This document shows, piece after piece, positions 1-13,200 of a DNA stretch of 64,000 bases. Made by a program: the position numbers and the translations under genes. The stretch is from contig SGPM01000010.1 of NCBI GenBank assembly GCA_004802725.1, forward strand, positions 1-64,000, read 5' to 3'. Below the pieces are notes generated by a model. That model was not told the origin of the DNA. It saw nothing but the letters and a program-made list of their open reading frames with translations, and made no database searches. Source of the stretch: Antrodiella citrinella. Lineage: Eukaryota > Basidiomycota > Agaricomycetes > Polyporales > Steccherinaceae. Each line of letters starts with the position of its first letter. The first letter of the stretch is position 1.

Positions 1-244
1 CGAAGTAGAACTTGAAGCCTGGAGTCAAATCCGCCAGCCGTGATAGCCACTGATAGGAAGAGACCATGGAAGAGGCATACAGACAGCCTGAGGTGTCGCA
101 AATGCTCGGAAGGTGATATCCAATTCCATAAATGACGAGGCTGAGTAGTTGAGGCCTGCCAAGGATGAGAATCGTGAACCTTGGAAGCTGCGAGTCAGGC
201 TCGGAAAATGTGCCCACGCTGTCCGACTCGAACTCGTCGTGCAT
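1..244 (-). CDS. Partial unidentified protein, 5' part only (runs off left edge)
   Basis: An open frame begins at an ATG at 244-242 and stays open to the window edge, giving 81 codons with no stop. The N-terminus is acidic (MHDEFESDSVGTF). It is followed by a stretch rich in Leu, Ile, Val and Tyr that could hold one or two membrane segments. The rest lies outside the window, so neither family nor function can be named. An intron inside the segment cannot be excluded. It lies upstream of the 3' end of calnexin on the same strand, about 520 bp away. Confidence 0.35.
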   Translation of the reverse strand, partial: MHDEFESDSVGTFSEPDSQLPRFTILILGRPQLLSLVIYGIGYHLPSICDTSGCLYASSMVSSYQWLSRLADLTPGFKFYF

Positions 245-763
245 AGAGCCTGAGGTTGCCGGGGGAAACAAGGGTCTCGGAGTCAGCGAGGGACTAGCAC
301 GCCGTTGTAGTCACGGCGCCGGACTTTGGGTGCAGATAGCAGTACACAGTAGAGAGAGAACAGTCGTGCGGGATATGTTGAGCGCATCCTACTCGCCAGG
401 TCAAAGTTGTGAGATATAACAAGAGATAAGAAAGTTGATTGCATGGAGATAAGAAACCGACTCTATTGATTTTGTATCAAAACACATGTCTATTAAAATC
501 CTACTTTGCGACAAGACCCTCCACGGCTGCGCGGGTGGAGGGTTTTGGTTTGAGACTACTCACGCTGTAGCGAATAGGATCACTCTTGTACACTCGATGT
601 TTATCTCAACCAAACAGATTCATCATCGAGAACCCAATATATAGACTAAGAGAGACCATACAAACAAAGCAATATCAAGGTGGGGAAACAACCGGTGAAT
701 GTGCCTATTATAAGTCAAAGAGTAGCATACACCGTTTCCTTTTGCCGCCGTATCCCACACTCT
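245..763. other. Intergenic spacer
   Basis: No supportable gene. It should hold the promoter of the partial left-edge gene and the 3' UTR of calnexin. A short inverted repeat, tccaccgcgc-like (about 518-543, ccctccac...gtggaggg), could form a small hairpin. Its role is unknown. Confidence 0.4.
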
Positions 764-2842
764 CTACTTGCGCTTCTTCAAGGGGGTATCCTTCTTCTCG
801 CCACCGGCGGCAGCAACAGGAGCAGTTTCAATCTTCTTGTCATCAGCAGAAGGAGCATCGGTCTTCTTGGAAGACTGGAGCAAACGATCAGCATAAGTGG
901 GACGCAATGAGTCGAAGATAAACGTACCTTCGTGATAGGCTTCTGCTGACCACCAATCAAACCAACGAGAGTACCGAACATACCCAAGAAAGTGACGATA
1001 GCGAGGACGAGACCAAGGCCGGTGTCAGGGTGAGCCTTGATAGCCTTAAGAGGATCCTCCTGGACAGCATCAATGAAGGTGTAGATCTTGGCACGGAGGA
1101 AAGCGACAGGGTCTTCCTTGAAGGACGGGATAACTTCCTCTTCGTCATCGTCAACCTTGACCTTAGACTTGGACTGGGCAACCTCGAGAGGCTTCTTAAC
1201 ATCGAAGGACTCGGCGGCAAGGGCCTTGGCATCTTCGACAGAGTGACCGATGTAGATGTTGTCGAAGAGGATATCCTCAGTCATAGTCCAGAGCTCAATT
1301 CCAATACCACCCTATCGATGACTTCAGTACGAGTCGCAACTTCATAAACTTAATTGAACGTACAATAGGTACGAGGCTCTTAACAGGGGTCAAGTCCTCG
1401 AAGAAGACAGGGTTGGGAATCTTGCGAGGAGCCCATTCACCCTTGTAGTCGGGGTTGTCAACCAGAGGTGCGAACCACTTGCCCTTGTAGTCGGGGTTGG
1501 CCTTGTAAGGACTGAAATGAATATATGCATCAGTACAAGGGAGCTGCGACGTCTCGTAAGAGACTTACGCCTTCCATGCACCGCATCCAGGAGCCTCGTC
1601 GCACTTGGGGTTGCGGACGGTAGGAGCGATCCAATCACCGTCTTCTTCATCGTCCCACTCCTCAGGCTTCTCGGCATCTGTGTCAACAAGTTTAGCACGT
1701 CGGTCTTGTTCACAATATGAATATACCTACCAGGATCAGGGATAGTCTCGGACTCGTCATCCAACCAGCCCTCAGGCTTAACAGCGTCGGCGTCAACAAT
1801 TTCGTAGGGGGCATCCTCATCCCAGTCTTCGGGCTAAATTCGGATAGTCAGAACACGATACTTGCTGCAATTTAATGAAACATACCTTGACAGCGTCAGG
1901 ATCAGCAATCTTCTTGGTGTCTACCCAGTCTTCAGGTTTCGAGTCTTCTGAGTCGTCGATCTCAGCGAGAGGGTTGAATGCAGGAGTGAAGTCCTCAAGG
2001 AGATTGCCGGTGTTGTGACTTTCACCGTTGAAGAGAACATCGTAGGTGTTGTTGGGACTACGGGCGCTCTCAGTATGCCACGTCATGAAATGCAAGTACG
2101 TGCAACTTACTGGAGAACGAGAGTATAGAGGTTAGTGAGCTTCTCAATGGAAGGCTTGGGGGGAAGTGAAAGGTGCTTTTCCTCAAACTCGCCGTTGACT
2201 GGGTTCTTGTGTCGCACAATGAAATGGACCTAAAGGAATACGTTGAGTATACCTTCCGTAAGAGCGCTAAAATCCACATACCTTAGTCCCAGGGCAAGTC
2301 AAGTCAGGACCGAACATGATGGTCCAAGGAGTCTGGTCAGAGAACTCCTTTCCAGCAGTCTGGAAGCCGTCTTCCAAAAGCTTGATGTAACCACCACCAC
2401 AGTTGCCGCCCTTCTGATACTTCACTTCATACTGAATAACCAGGGGCTGGTCGGCGAAGCTGATAGCATTGGTGAAAGGGGCAGAGATGGCGTGGTGGGC
2501 AGCCTTGGTCTTTGCGACGAGACCCTTGTCTCCCTCGAGGACAGAGATTTCTGGGTCCTCGACCTCCCACTTTCCGACGTAGCTAAAAGTCTCACCGCCG
2601 ACGGGGGTCTTCTTGGTGGCCTCGGAAGGTGTCCACCGCTCTGTCCAGTCGTCGGTGAACTGTTCAAGGAAAGGAGCCTGGATGGCAGTGGGCTGTATGC
2701 GTTAAAAACGATGCGCTGTCAGTTAAAATTGTGCGTCATTGTGTAAATTGGCAAGACATGCCTTGAAGACGGGTTTGGAATCCTCTGCTGCGACGCCGGT
2801 TGCAAGGACGACGAGCAAAGCAGAAAGCGCTACACTCCGCAT
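764..2842 (-). CDS. CNX1: Calnexin (ER lectin chaperone)
   Basis: Type I ER membrane lectin chaperone that holds monoglucosylated glycoproteins during folding. Nine exons (2762-2842, 2282-2692, 2111-2229, 1886-2057, 1731-1833, 1569-1677, 1364-1511, 928-1311, 764-874) sum to 545 aa, normal for fungal calnexins. The product starts with a signal peptide ([19 protein letters not shown]). The lectin domain has family signatures [16 protein letters not shown]-like GGGYIKLL and [14 protein letters not shown]-domain follows with KPEDW/KPEEW repeats and [17 protein letters not shown], then FDNIYIG, a membrane helix near residues 478-500, and a lysine-rich cytosolic tail ending KKRK, a plausible ER-retention signal. 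The first intron (2693-2761) appears to be GC-AG, because only that join gives the conserved KPxFKPTxIxAPFLEQ. I am very sure of the identity. Confidence 0.96.
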
Positions 2843-3097
2843 AGTGATACGAAGGACCGTTGACGAGGAGAAAGAGGATGAATGAGAATGAAGAATGAGA
2901 AACGAGTGAGGGAGACTGATGAGAGATGGAATAACCGTGGCCAGCGAGCCTAAATCCATCCTCGGCTCGTTTTGCCACGTAGCCTTCGACGCGTTTCCAT
3001 AATTCCCACGATCAACGACACGCACACACACACACTGCACATTCCTCTCTCAATCGTTCATTACAACAAAAGCATTATATACAGCATTCTACGACTA

Positions 3098-6000
3098 CTA
3101 ACCCAACAAATCAGCATGTCCGGAGGCAGACAACGCCAGCTGTAAACAGATCCAGTCAACACCTGATCACACTCCAACGCAGAGACTCTACTCACCACAA
3201 ACTCATCGTCAAGATACTTGGACACGGCTATTTGATCCCCGAGTCCTTTGCGCCGACGTGTCTTCAGCACAAGGTCCCTCGCTAGCGCTTGCCCGGACGC
3301 AGGCTCCAGCGGTCGTAGCTTGATGCTCGTATCCGTCGGGTCGCCTGCAACACCGCTCGTTCACATGGTCTTCCATGAGAGACAGAAGAACTTCCACCCA
3401 CCTGGTACTATCGACCAATGGTCAAACATCTGCAAACAAAATGCTTGGCCTTGTGTCGCAGTTCGAAGGTCGGTTTCGAAGCCGTTCGCATCAATCACAG
3501 GAATGAGTGCCTTCACAGTGTACAACGGTGAACCCGCCTTCGGGATATCCTGTGTGACGTGCCCTCGGCGACGGGCGAGTACCGTGTACACCGCTGATAT
3601 GCAGTCAGCGGGAGCTTGCACCTCAACATAGTAGATGGGCTCCATCAACCGTGGTGTCGCCTGGCACACATATCAGTCTGGGTACGGTGCAGGGAAGCAT
3701 GAAGCTCACCATCAAGAACGATGAGTAGCACACTCGACGTGCCGTGGGGACAATCTGTCCTCCACCGCGGAAAATCGGTTCCTGCGCCAGACTTGCGTCC
3801 AGTATCCGGAACTTTACATTTCGCATGGCTGAGAGCGATCGCGTGAGCCATGAAAAATAATGAAGACGATATATTTGCTTACGCTCATCACACAATGGAC
3901 CTTCTCGAGCTCCCCACTGGAAGCCCTGCATGATATGCTGCTTCACGGTGCCCAACAATTTCTTGTCGATCTGCAAGCAAGCGATTCGTGAGTCTCTGTT
4001 TGCAGTAAGCAGAAAATACTGCTACCTGTGATGGTAATGTGTCGTCCAGCAGGATATTGGGACCGTTATCATCGGGACCAAAGGCCCATATTGACCGCGA
4101 CGCAAGCAAATCCCACTGATACTTCTCCTCAAAGAACTTTCCTCGCTCTTTGGCAGACATTTTCATGTGTACTCTTCCGGTCTCGAGGTCTTCAGCAATA
4201 CCGCGGTCCAAGGGCTCCGCAATCATGGTCAGCTTGTTCCTGAGAACAGATAAGTAAACGAGTTTACAGAACAATGTGTGACATACTTCTTATTGGGAGT
4301 GTCGGCATAACACTTGAGCGCACTGGTTTCCAAAACGGTCTCGCAGAACTTCGTAACAGGATCCGACACCTTGATCTCAATCTCGGAGAACAGCCGTCGC
4401 AGGTCGTGCATGACACAGTCCAAGTACAACTCGCCAGTGCCGATCAGAACGTGCTCACCGCTCTCCTCGACTTTAGTCGCTACTAGAGGATACGACTTGT
4501 TGACACTACGGAGACCTGACAGCATTTTGGGTAGCTCGGAGGGAGCGATAGGTTCGATGGCGATCTTCAGAACAGACTGCGTAATGTGCTTGATAGGTCG
4601 GAAGATGTGCAAGTCCTCGTCGATATCAACCGACGCAAGGGTAGCCGTCTTGGATATTGAAGCATCTACGCCACCGAGTAGAACGAGATTTCCGGCTGGC
4701 ACTTCCTCCGCAGGAATGTTATATCTAGTCAAAGGTACGGTAAACGCAGGAGCAGGTCAATTATATTTCAGAGAAAGACGGACCTCGCTTCAGCAATCCA
4801 AATATCTTCAATAACAGCCTTGACCATATCCTCTTCATCTTCGGGAGAGTATCCTTCGCCGAGGACTTTGATTTCCATACCTTTGCGCACTGTCCCACTC
4901 ATGACCCGACCAAACGCTCTGAATGACTGAGCATCCGTGGTGTGATACAGCTTCGTTATTTGCACCATGACGGGCCCAGCGGGGTCGCATGTTTTGAGAG
5001 AGGTAACGAGGTCTGAAGTCATGGGGCCGGTATATGTGTTTTCAACCTATAGCGGGATGGATCCCAACATCAGAATCACGGTTTGAATCACTGAATGCCC
5101 GTCTACCTTTGTAGCAGCAGCCTCTGTAGGGCAAGGAATGTGCTCAGTAATCATGTCGATCAATCCGAGGGACGGTCCGAAGAACTGGTCAAGGATCGCC
5201 TTCAGCAGCGGCCGAACATCCATCTTGTACATGATTGGCTTCAGACGGATACCAAGTCCAGAAAGGGTGGTCTTGAGGGACTCGGTCTCTTCACTGAGCA
5301 CTTGGCTGTAAAGCTTGTACAGGGGCTCCAGGATGAAGTGGACGAATGACCTATCTGACTCGGGGTCCACTGGTTTCCGGGTGAATTTCCGTGTCTCCTC
5401 GTTCAACCAAATGTCACCCCAGAGTCGGTCGGCGAAGGAGTTAACATCGACGGAACCGTACGTGTCGGCGTACATCTGGGCGAAGGAGCGCAGGGTGAAG
5501 CACCAGTTCATGTCTGTGCTTGCGAATGCGACGTTACCGTTCTCCGGGCTCAGACGAAGGTCCGGATCAGAATCGATACCACTGAAAGCTATCAACTGAG
5601 AAAATCTAACGAGATAACGACAAAGACTGACCTGATCACATTGTTCACCTCCTCAATGGTATGCTTGATTTTGTAGTACGCATCGGCTGGCTTAATCCGC
5701 AGCTCCAAGATGAGGCGGTCAATTTTGTTCACAACCAGAGTGATCTTGAGTTTCTCCTGCAACGCATGTCGGATGACGGACTCGGTTCCGACCATGACAC
5801 CCTCTACTACGTCCACCACAAGAACAACACCGTCTACCAGACGCATTCCCGACGCGACCTCGTCTAGGAAGTTGACGTGCCCAGGTGTGTCGATGAGATG
5901 AATGAGATGCGACTTTCCGGCGCTGTTTTGAAGGACGAGGGACATAGGTGATGACTTGATAGATATACCGCGCTCACGAGACAGTACATGTGTGTCCGTA

Positions 6001-6685
6001 TACCGCGTCTAGAGAACAGATCATGAATTTGACAGTTATTGCGTGAACAAAGTGAGACTGACTGGGGTATCGGAGTCCCATTCCATTTTGTGAGTCTCAT
6101 ACACCAACATATCCATCAACGCAGTCTTTCCGTGGTGCAGGTGTCCAACAACTGCAACGTTACGCACGAACTCTGGGAACGCGGTCATGTTGAGGAGGAA
6201 GCTAGTCGAATGCGTCTCAAATGACAGTACGTGCATGTAGCCTCATAACGCACCTTTTGTCAAAACGAGTCTCCGGCAGGTCCTTCTCCTCTACAACCCA
6301 CTTTCGTACCTTGACAGGTGCAATAATGGGTTCAGTCAACGGTTGCGCGTCCTCCTCTTGCACCAGAGTCTCTACGTCCTGCCCGTATACATCCGAAGCA
6401 CTTGGGTAGTACTGCTTGTCTTCATGCAAAACGACGGCATTGTGTGTTGGTTCTGTGTTCAGGTGCGTCAGAAATAACTTCAGTATTTGGCATGCATTGT
6501 GACATACCGTCGAGTGTCATCAGTGCATTATCGTCTACCGCCATAGCTTCTTCATCTTCAAAGCCCTCCAGAGGTTCCGGGGGAGATGAGCGAGTGAAAG
6601 TCTCCTGGGGGACATCCTCTCCGTCGGAGTCAAGGTCTGCACCAATGTAGTTTCCGAATTCATCGTAATCTTCAAACGATGCCAT
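3098..6685 (-). CDS. SNU114: U5 snRNP GTPase Snu114 (EFTUD2)
   Basis: EF-2-like GTPase of the U5 snRNP; with Brr2 and Prp8 it drives spliceosome activation and disassembly. Thirteen exons (6508-6685, 6254-6452, 6063-6201, 5632-6008, 5107-5581, 4784-5046, 4287-4724, 4026-4239, 3883-3970, 3710-3828, 3402-3660, 3196-3344, 3098-3139) give 979 aa; the human protein has 972. The acidic N-terminus contains [11 protein letters not shown] and [12 protein letters not shown]. The G motifs are GHLHHGKT (about residues 145-152), DTPGHVNF and NKIDR. Domain IV/V signatures include [21 protein letters not shown] and [14 protein letters not shown]. It is transcribed away from prefoldin subunit 1, with 220 bp between the two ATGs, so they probably share a promoter region. 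Confidence 0.96.
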
Positions 6686-6905
6686 CCTGAACGATAGGCG
6701 ACGAGGCAGATACACAGAATATGTCGTCCGTTGATGGGTATGGGACGTGACAACAGTGGGGGAACACAAAGAAAGTGAGCAAGTGAGAGTCCTGGTGAAA
6801 GCGCGTAAACTGGAAATGATTTGCCACTTGCGCGCATTCGTACTTTCGGCGCCAATATATATCCGCGTGTGGCGATCGTGTCTTGTCAAATACACTCAAC
6901 TCAGG

Positions 6906-7495
6906 ATGGCCAGTTTGTCTGATGATACCTTGCGGAAGGTCATGCAATGCATCTATCTATACTTTCGGTCCACTGAAGACTTCTCTTTGCGCAGATCTTG
7001 GTGCAGATCCAACAAACAGCTGTGAACTCGCAGCGAGCTCTCAGCACGTCCCGTCAACAACAAGCTGCGAAGGAACGCGAAAGACGTATCTTGCAGCTGA
7101 CGATAGAGGAGATCAATGCGTTAGATGGCGATGTCAATCTGTATAAGGGTGTAGGCAAGATGTGAGTGTGATGTTCGCGCAATGGACGAGAGCAGGAGGG
7201 GCTAACGAGATGCTCAAGGTTCATGATGGTCCCTCGGCCAACAATGCAGAAAGAATTACGGAAGGATGAGAAAGAGTTAACGGATGACATTACTACGCTT
7301 TCCAAAAAGGTATGTCACCGCTGCGAAATCGTCTGTGTTGTACTGAGTCTCTTTTCGCAGTCCAAATATCTCGAGAAGCAATTCAACGATGCACAGGCAC
7401 AGCTCCGTGATATTGTATGTGGACTTTTGTTGCTCCGAAACAGCTTCATGTCACTGACCTAGTCCCTCTAGTTCCAAAGTGCACCGAAACAATAG
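6906..7495 (+). CDS. PFD1: Prefoldin subunit 1
   Basis: Beta-type subunit of the hexameric prefoldin co-chaperone, which passes unfolded actin and tubulin to the CCT chaperonin in the cytosol. Five exons (6906-6938, 6995-7161, 7219-7309, 7361-7414, 7472-7495) give 122 aa, the usual size. Two long coiled-coil segments flank the conserved centre LYKGVGKMF. The C-terminal helix (SKYLEKQFNDAQAQLRDI) matches the family pattern. The first donor (GTCATG after ...TLRK) is weak, but without that intron the frame stops at 7025. It is divergent to SNU114. Confidence 0.88.
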
Positions 7496-7716
7496 GCATC
7501 ACGATACCCCACGTCCGAATACTACCAACATATGTATCAAATACTCAAATGGCATAGCAATTCACGTTTCTCGGTTTCCTTGTCGGACGCTTTGGCATCC
7601 ACACTGATATTTCCATATCTATTTCAGTAGCCGTTTGGTCGAGACTTCCATGAAGGTTAACCTCCAGCCGAGCTATCAGTCTCCGTGAAGCATTATCCCG
7701 TCGTAATCTCCATCGT

Positions 7717-9430
7717 CTACATCACTGTAGACAGGTCCAGATGGCGATGCACTGAACCGTTGCCCGCTCTCCTCTTCCAGGACCTCCCACTGAGAAACAC
7801 CAGTATGTCCAACTCCAGTCCGCTGTCGTCCTCTCGTCGATCTTCGATCTCTCTCTCCATCCCTACACGATGATATAGTTCGTACCCATGCTTTTGCACG
7901 AACATCACCGTCAACTCAAATAAACCCTCCTTGTGACCTGCAGAAGGATGGGGTCCCAAGCGGAACGTTTTCGGGTCACGGTTGAGATTCTTGAGACGTC
8001 CAATGACGATTGCCCAAGCGCGATCGCCATAAACCTTCATTAAATGTACATCATCGCTTGAATCCGCCTTATGTTGTTCGGCTACCAATGCAGCTTTCCC
8101 CCAGAAGATGAAATATCCAGAACTCGTCAATTGGCCTTTCAGAGCGCCTTCGGTCTGCCATCCGTTCATGCCTCCGTCCGCGAAGGCCTCAGAGGCAAGG
8201 GCTCTGCCTTTCTTTGTACAGATATATGGCCACTCTCACTCGTCTCTGGCATTTCTGGCAGCGTCGACAACTCTTTGGCTGGGTCCGCTCCCGGGGCAAT
8301 GAACAACCAGGTCGCCGCTCTTCCAGGCCCCACGAGGGCCTGAATCAGAGCAATTGTGGCCTTCGTCCTGTCTTCTTCCCCGAATTTGGCGACGTCTAAG
8401 CTTACGTCAAATAGATCCATAAGACTGAACACCATATCGATCGGACGAGATGAAGAGCGAGTGTAAGCCGCAAGCCAGAGCCGATGCCCTCGAAATTGAG
8501 CTGCTCTCTGCAGCGTCTTAGATTCGGGGATGCGCATGATTCGGATAGGGTATCGGTCGTAGTCATCCACGATCTCAGGTGCATGAAAGTTCATGATAGG
8601 CAGCATCATGTATAACTCAAACGACAAGCGTTTGAGAGTGCAAGTAGAAGCTCGATGTGTCTCCGGGACTTCCAAAACCTTGTCAACGAGAGGCCATGGC
8701 TTGTCACTTTGAGCGCGCAGATCCTGCTGCGTAACGACTCGTTGTAACCTTCGACGTCGCATCAATATTGAAGATATTCCGAGTATGACGAATGCGACAT
8801 CTTGAATACGACATAGACTCGTTTGTCTTCGGGAGCTATCGCTTCCTGCAGTGTCCAAGCCCTGTCGATCCATGTAGGAAGGTCGTCGAGCGCGGCAAGC
8901 CTGGCAAGCCCGCCAGGGAACACGAGACAAGTAGCGCAATTCTTGTACACACGAAACATACGCTGTATTTGCTATCTTTTATCCTGTTTTTCGCCTTGCA
9001 AAATGCAAAGACGGTCGAGCCAGAGGTAGGCACAACCGTACGCTCTTGCAGCGAGACATGCCGTTCTGATAACATTTATCGAAATGGGATCGGCATGGAG
9101 TGCATATGCCACAGAGAAAGCTGGAGTCGAAGTGCCGTCTGGAAGTTGAAGATCGCGCCATGGATAGGATATGGCAGCATATGAAGGAATAGGAATCCCC
9201 GAGAGCGCGGTTCTCGGGTTCGGAGACTCGACGGGGGACGGAAACTCAGCGACCTCCAAAGAAGCGTTATCCAGAAAGGCAGACACGTGAAGCAAGTGTA
9301 AGTGTCTTGGCACCGCCTGAATGCCAGGGTCGACGACGCTATCTGCAAGCTTGGAGAGACTCGGCACAGAGACGATAACATTTGGGGCTGCACTGTCATC
9401 ATCTAATGGCTCGGGGGGCTGTGGAGGAGC
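7717..9430 (-). pseudogene. HET (heterokaryon incompatibility) domain protein, broken
   Basis: HET-domain proteins act in fungal nonself recognition and incompatibility; basidiomycetes carry many copies. The HET core is readable: YAAISYPWRDL, AYLWLDRLCILQ, then RMFRVYKNC, CLVFPGGLARL and WIDRAWTLQEA. Two lesions break it. An in-frame TAG (8972-8974) sits between DKR and QIQRMF, where the family normally has Trp (TGG). About 8230-8238 the frame changes inside a gagag run, where two extra bases would explain a jump from the PEMPETSE frame to the EWPYICTKKG frame. The part between about 8760 and 8800 also changes frame, possibly by a real intron. No ATG is found before the first conserved block; an acceptor at 9431 suggests an upstream exon. 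It is called a pseudogene, but sequencing error or strain polymorphism remains possible. Confidence 0.75.
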
Positions 9431-10259
9431 CTAAGGGGTGACATGGTCGGGTAACTGGATGCTATCAGTTGCTAGCTGATTCAGAGACTCGGAAGGCATG
9501 CCACTGGCGTCCTTTCTTACACCTGCGAGACAGGTGAGATACATATCCCAAGGCCAAGTACGCATGGCACTTACGGCTAGCAGCAAATGGCCTCGATATC
9601 AGGTTCCACAAGAAGTGAAGGATTGTTGAAAGACTCTGGCCTGGCCCATCTTGTAAGTACTAAGCGGGGACCTCCGCTTGAAGCGCTTCGGACTGGTGCT
9701 CGAAAGACGTACCTACTACCACACGGATACTATGCCACTGACTCGGAAGGGAAGTGAGCTTTTGACTCGGAGCACAACTACGACGCCTGACGGGCAGGAC
9801 CGATACTACCTCGAGGATCCGTCGTGCCAATGTGCTGGCCTACGATCATTGCCTCTACTAGTCACAAGTCGCGTGTGGACTATGTCAATAGTGAGTAGTA
9901 AAACTTCATTTGATTAGACACGAGGAGATGGAAGAAAAGGCAAGGCCACGGCAGACGTTCAGACTGACCTCGCCGCTAGACAATGGATACGAGGCTGATG
10001 TCAAAATTTCAGTCGATGGAGTTCCAACCATTCTACAGCGCTGCATAACATCGTCTCATATTGATGAATGTATACAGGACTAACATGTATATTGTAAGAC
10101 TGCCCGCTCTAAGTGAGTATTAGGAACCGAACGTGGGGGGAATCTAGGTGCGTGCGACGAAAGCTAGAAGACAATGAAAAGATGGACCGTGTGCGTAACG
10201 TAGTGGTGAAAGAAGCCGATGACAGTGACGTTAAAAGTGCATGCCGTGATTGGAGTATT
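9431..10259. other. Intergenic spacer
   Basis: No supportable gene. It may include an unfound first exon of the HET gene. Toward 10260 it should hold the 3' UTR of the ABC transporter. Open frames here lack family signatures and splice support. Confidence 0.35.
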
Positions 10260-13200
10260 CTATCGCTTCGCATAGCGAAGCAGACGGGACGCAACTGTGA
10301 GGCAAACATGTCAGATAGGTTGGCCGATTGAAAGAAAACAACGGGAAACGTACGGATGGTAGCGAGGACATTGAAGATGAAGTAACAGAACATTATGAAT
10401 GTATCCCGCCATCGGTTATCGTACTCAATGTTCAACGGCACGAAGAATTGATCTCCGACTCTGTATTGGCAGTACTGACAATCCGACGTAGCGTTGACGT
10501 TGTTGAGGTATCCACCAAAGTTGTTGACGAACTCGCCAGCCCACTGCTGACAACTTTGACCAGAAGGAGGGTGGAACGGGATGAATTCGTCCGGCTTGCA
10601 GGTAATCTCGAGACCGCTGCATGTGTTGGTCAGTAAGCTGACTAGTATCAGGAGCGAAGCACTTACTGCAACTCAGTAGACAACATGGCACTCAGCACGC
10701 GAGTGTAAGGGTCAAGCTGGTACAGCCATGAACGCCAGAACTTGGCCATAGTAGGGAAGGGAATGGTAACACCGCAGAACTGTGTCAAGATCAATCCAAG
10801 GAAAGGATTGAACAGAGCGGCCGTTTGGATGTTGGGTGAGATAGCACCGATGAATTGACCGAGAGTAACTGAAGACGGAAATACGTCAGTATCACATAGG
10901 CTACGATTGTTGCAATGAATATTGCTTACCACCAAACAGTTCCACGAAAAGAACGACGAGGAACTGGAGACCGTTACCGTTGGTACCTGCAGCGCCCTTT
11001 CCGAAGCCCATAGGCCACACCATGAGAACCCAGTAGATGAAGGCACAAAGGACGGAGTACGGAAGCTCTCCAATCAACTGTCCGATGGCGAAGACGTACG
11101 GCGAGTAGATACGACTGGAGGACTCGCGAATGAAGACTCTGCGATTGAAGATCCACAGAGGCTCGATTTGTGCCATGACGATCATTGGCAAGACGGACAC
11201 CCAGAAACTATATGACAGGTCAATATAGTGAACCACCGCGTTAAGCAAGTAAATAGTACTCACATGCCGAATACACGGTACTGCAGGTCACGAACACTCG
11301 TACCGAGCTGAAGGAAACTCAAGGACACGAAGAGAGAGATGAATGCGTGCACGAAAAGACGAGAGAAGACATAGGCCGGGGATCGCCAGAGCGCGCGGTT
11401 GTTACGGAGAACGACTTCCTTGAGTTGATACCAGATGGGCGATGCGTCTATGAGCCCGACCAAGTCAGCAGGAATCCGAGTGAAACGTGACTGAATACTC
11501 ACAGGTGGTCTCCTTCTGCTTGACCTCCTCTGGACGAGCCAGAGCGTCGCGCTTGATGACTTCGATCTCGTCCCTCATGCGAGAATACTCGGGAGACTCG
11601 AGCCAGACGTCTTTCCAGTCCTTGTCACCAACTCGAGGAGCGAGACCAGCACCAATAGCGTCCAGCATGTACTGAGACCAGAGTGAGAAAAATTAATGCA
11701 AGACACAAGCAGTAACTCACCTCAGCAGGGTTGACATTTGACGGGCAGAGCGCACCATGACGAGCGAAGTACGAGCGAAGGACACCAGAATCCGGGCCAA
11801 TGTCACCGAAGTAGACAGTCTCGCCACCGCGCTCAAGAAGCAGCAAGCGGTCAAAGCTTTCGAAGAGTAAAGAGGAAGGCTGATGGATGGTACACAAGAT
11901 AGCTTGTCCCGTGCTGGCGAGCTTGCGGAGGAAACGAACCAAATTCCAAGCACTTTGACCGTCCAAACCAGAAGTAGGCCTGACAAAAGAACGAATAAGT
12001 AAGTTGTAAGATATGATAGACGGAACAGCTTACTCGTCCAAGAACAAGAGCAGCTCCGGCCTGCTAGCAAGCTCGACACCGATCGTCAGACGCTTGCGAG
12101 CCTCGACACCAAGAGTGATCACGATAGCGTCGGCAAGATCCTGAAGCTCTAGCAGCTCGATCATCTCTTCGACATAGGCATCCTTTTCTTCCACGGGAAC
12201 GCTGGCCGGTTGACGCAAGTGTGCAGAGAAACGCATGGCCTCACGGACAGTAGCGGATCCTTCGTGGACATCCATCTGCTCGGCGTAGGCGGTTCCACGA
12301 GCGAAGTCGCTGGCGAGAGGGCGTCCGTCGACGAGCATGCTACCAGAGACAACACCAATGTTCTTCCTCTGAGCAAGGACATCCAAGCAGGTGGTCTTTC
12401 CGGCGCCGGAAGCACCCATCAACGCGGTCAAAGTACCAGGCTTGACATAGCCATAGACATCGTGAAGGAGGCGAAGATCACCACCTGGGACGGGCACAGT
12501 GTAGTTGATGCTCTCCCATGTAAAGGTTTTGCGATGGACGGTCGAGTTCTGGTTGGAGTACCTCTTTTCCTTTTCGGTAGATTGGCCCTTCTCATCAGAG
12601 TCCGTGTCGTTCTTCAAGGTCTTGCGTTCCTGAAGAACGGCGTTACGCTTCTTCGTTTCGGTGTTCTCTTGCGCGTAAACTACAACGGCACCTGAACCGC
12701 CGTATTGCTGTGAAGAACATAATGAAGGGGAGTCTCAATGTCAGGATATTCAGCGAAAACTTACAGGGTAATACTCAATCAACAACACTTGGGTGAGTTG
12801 GAAAAGAAGGAAGAATCCAATTAGGACTAAGAGGTTTCTGCGCCACAGGTCCGAGACGTCAAGGGCGTAACCGGCGCTGAGGTAAGACCTTCCAGAGACA
12901 ATCGTGTTACCAGGCTCAGCACCAGCAAGGGTGCAGACTTGGTTGGGTCCTAGAGTATCACTGATGACGATGTCAATCTAGGACCGGTGAAATAGCAGTG
13001 GGAAGACGTACGGATATGTGTTCGATCCAGGCGAGTTGCGTGGTACAACGTAAGCACCGTTGCAGTCCAACTATCGAGCTATGTGAGCGTCGCCGAAATC
13101 TGTAAGATCGCAAAACAACTCACGTTGATTCGAGAGAATTCGTTTTCAAGAGCACCGGAGAAGGCGTACGAAAGCGGGTTGATGTAGAACTGCATCCCAT

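Noticed and set aside
9678..9917. Plus-strand frame of 79 codons between HET and ABC genes
   Set aside because: No ATG context, splice logic or family match.
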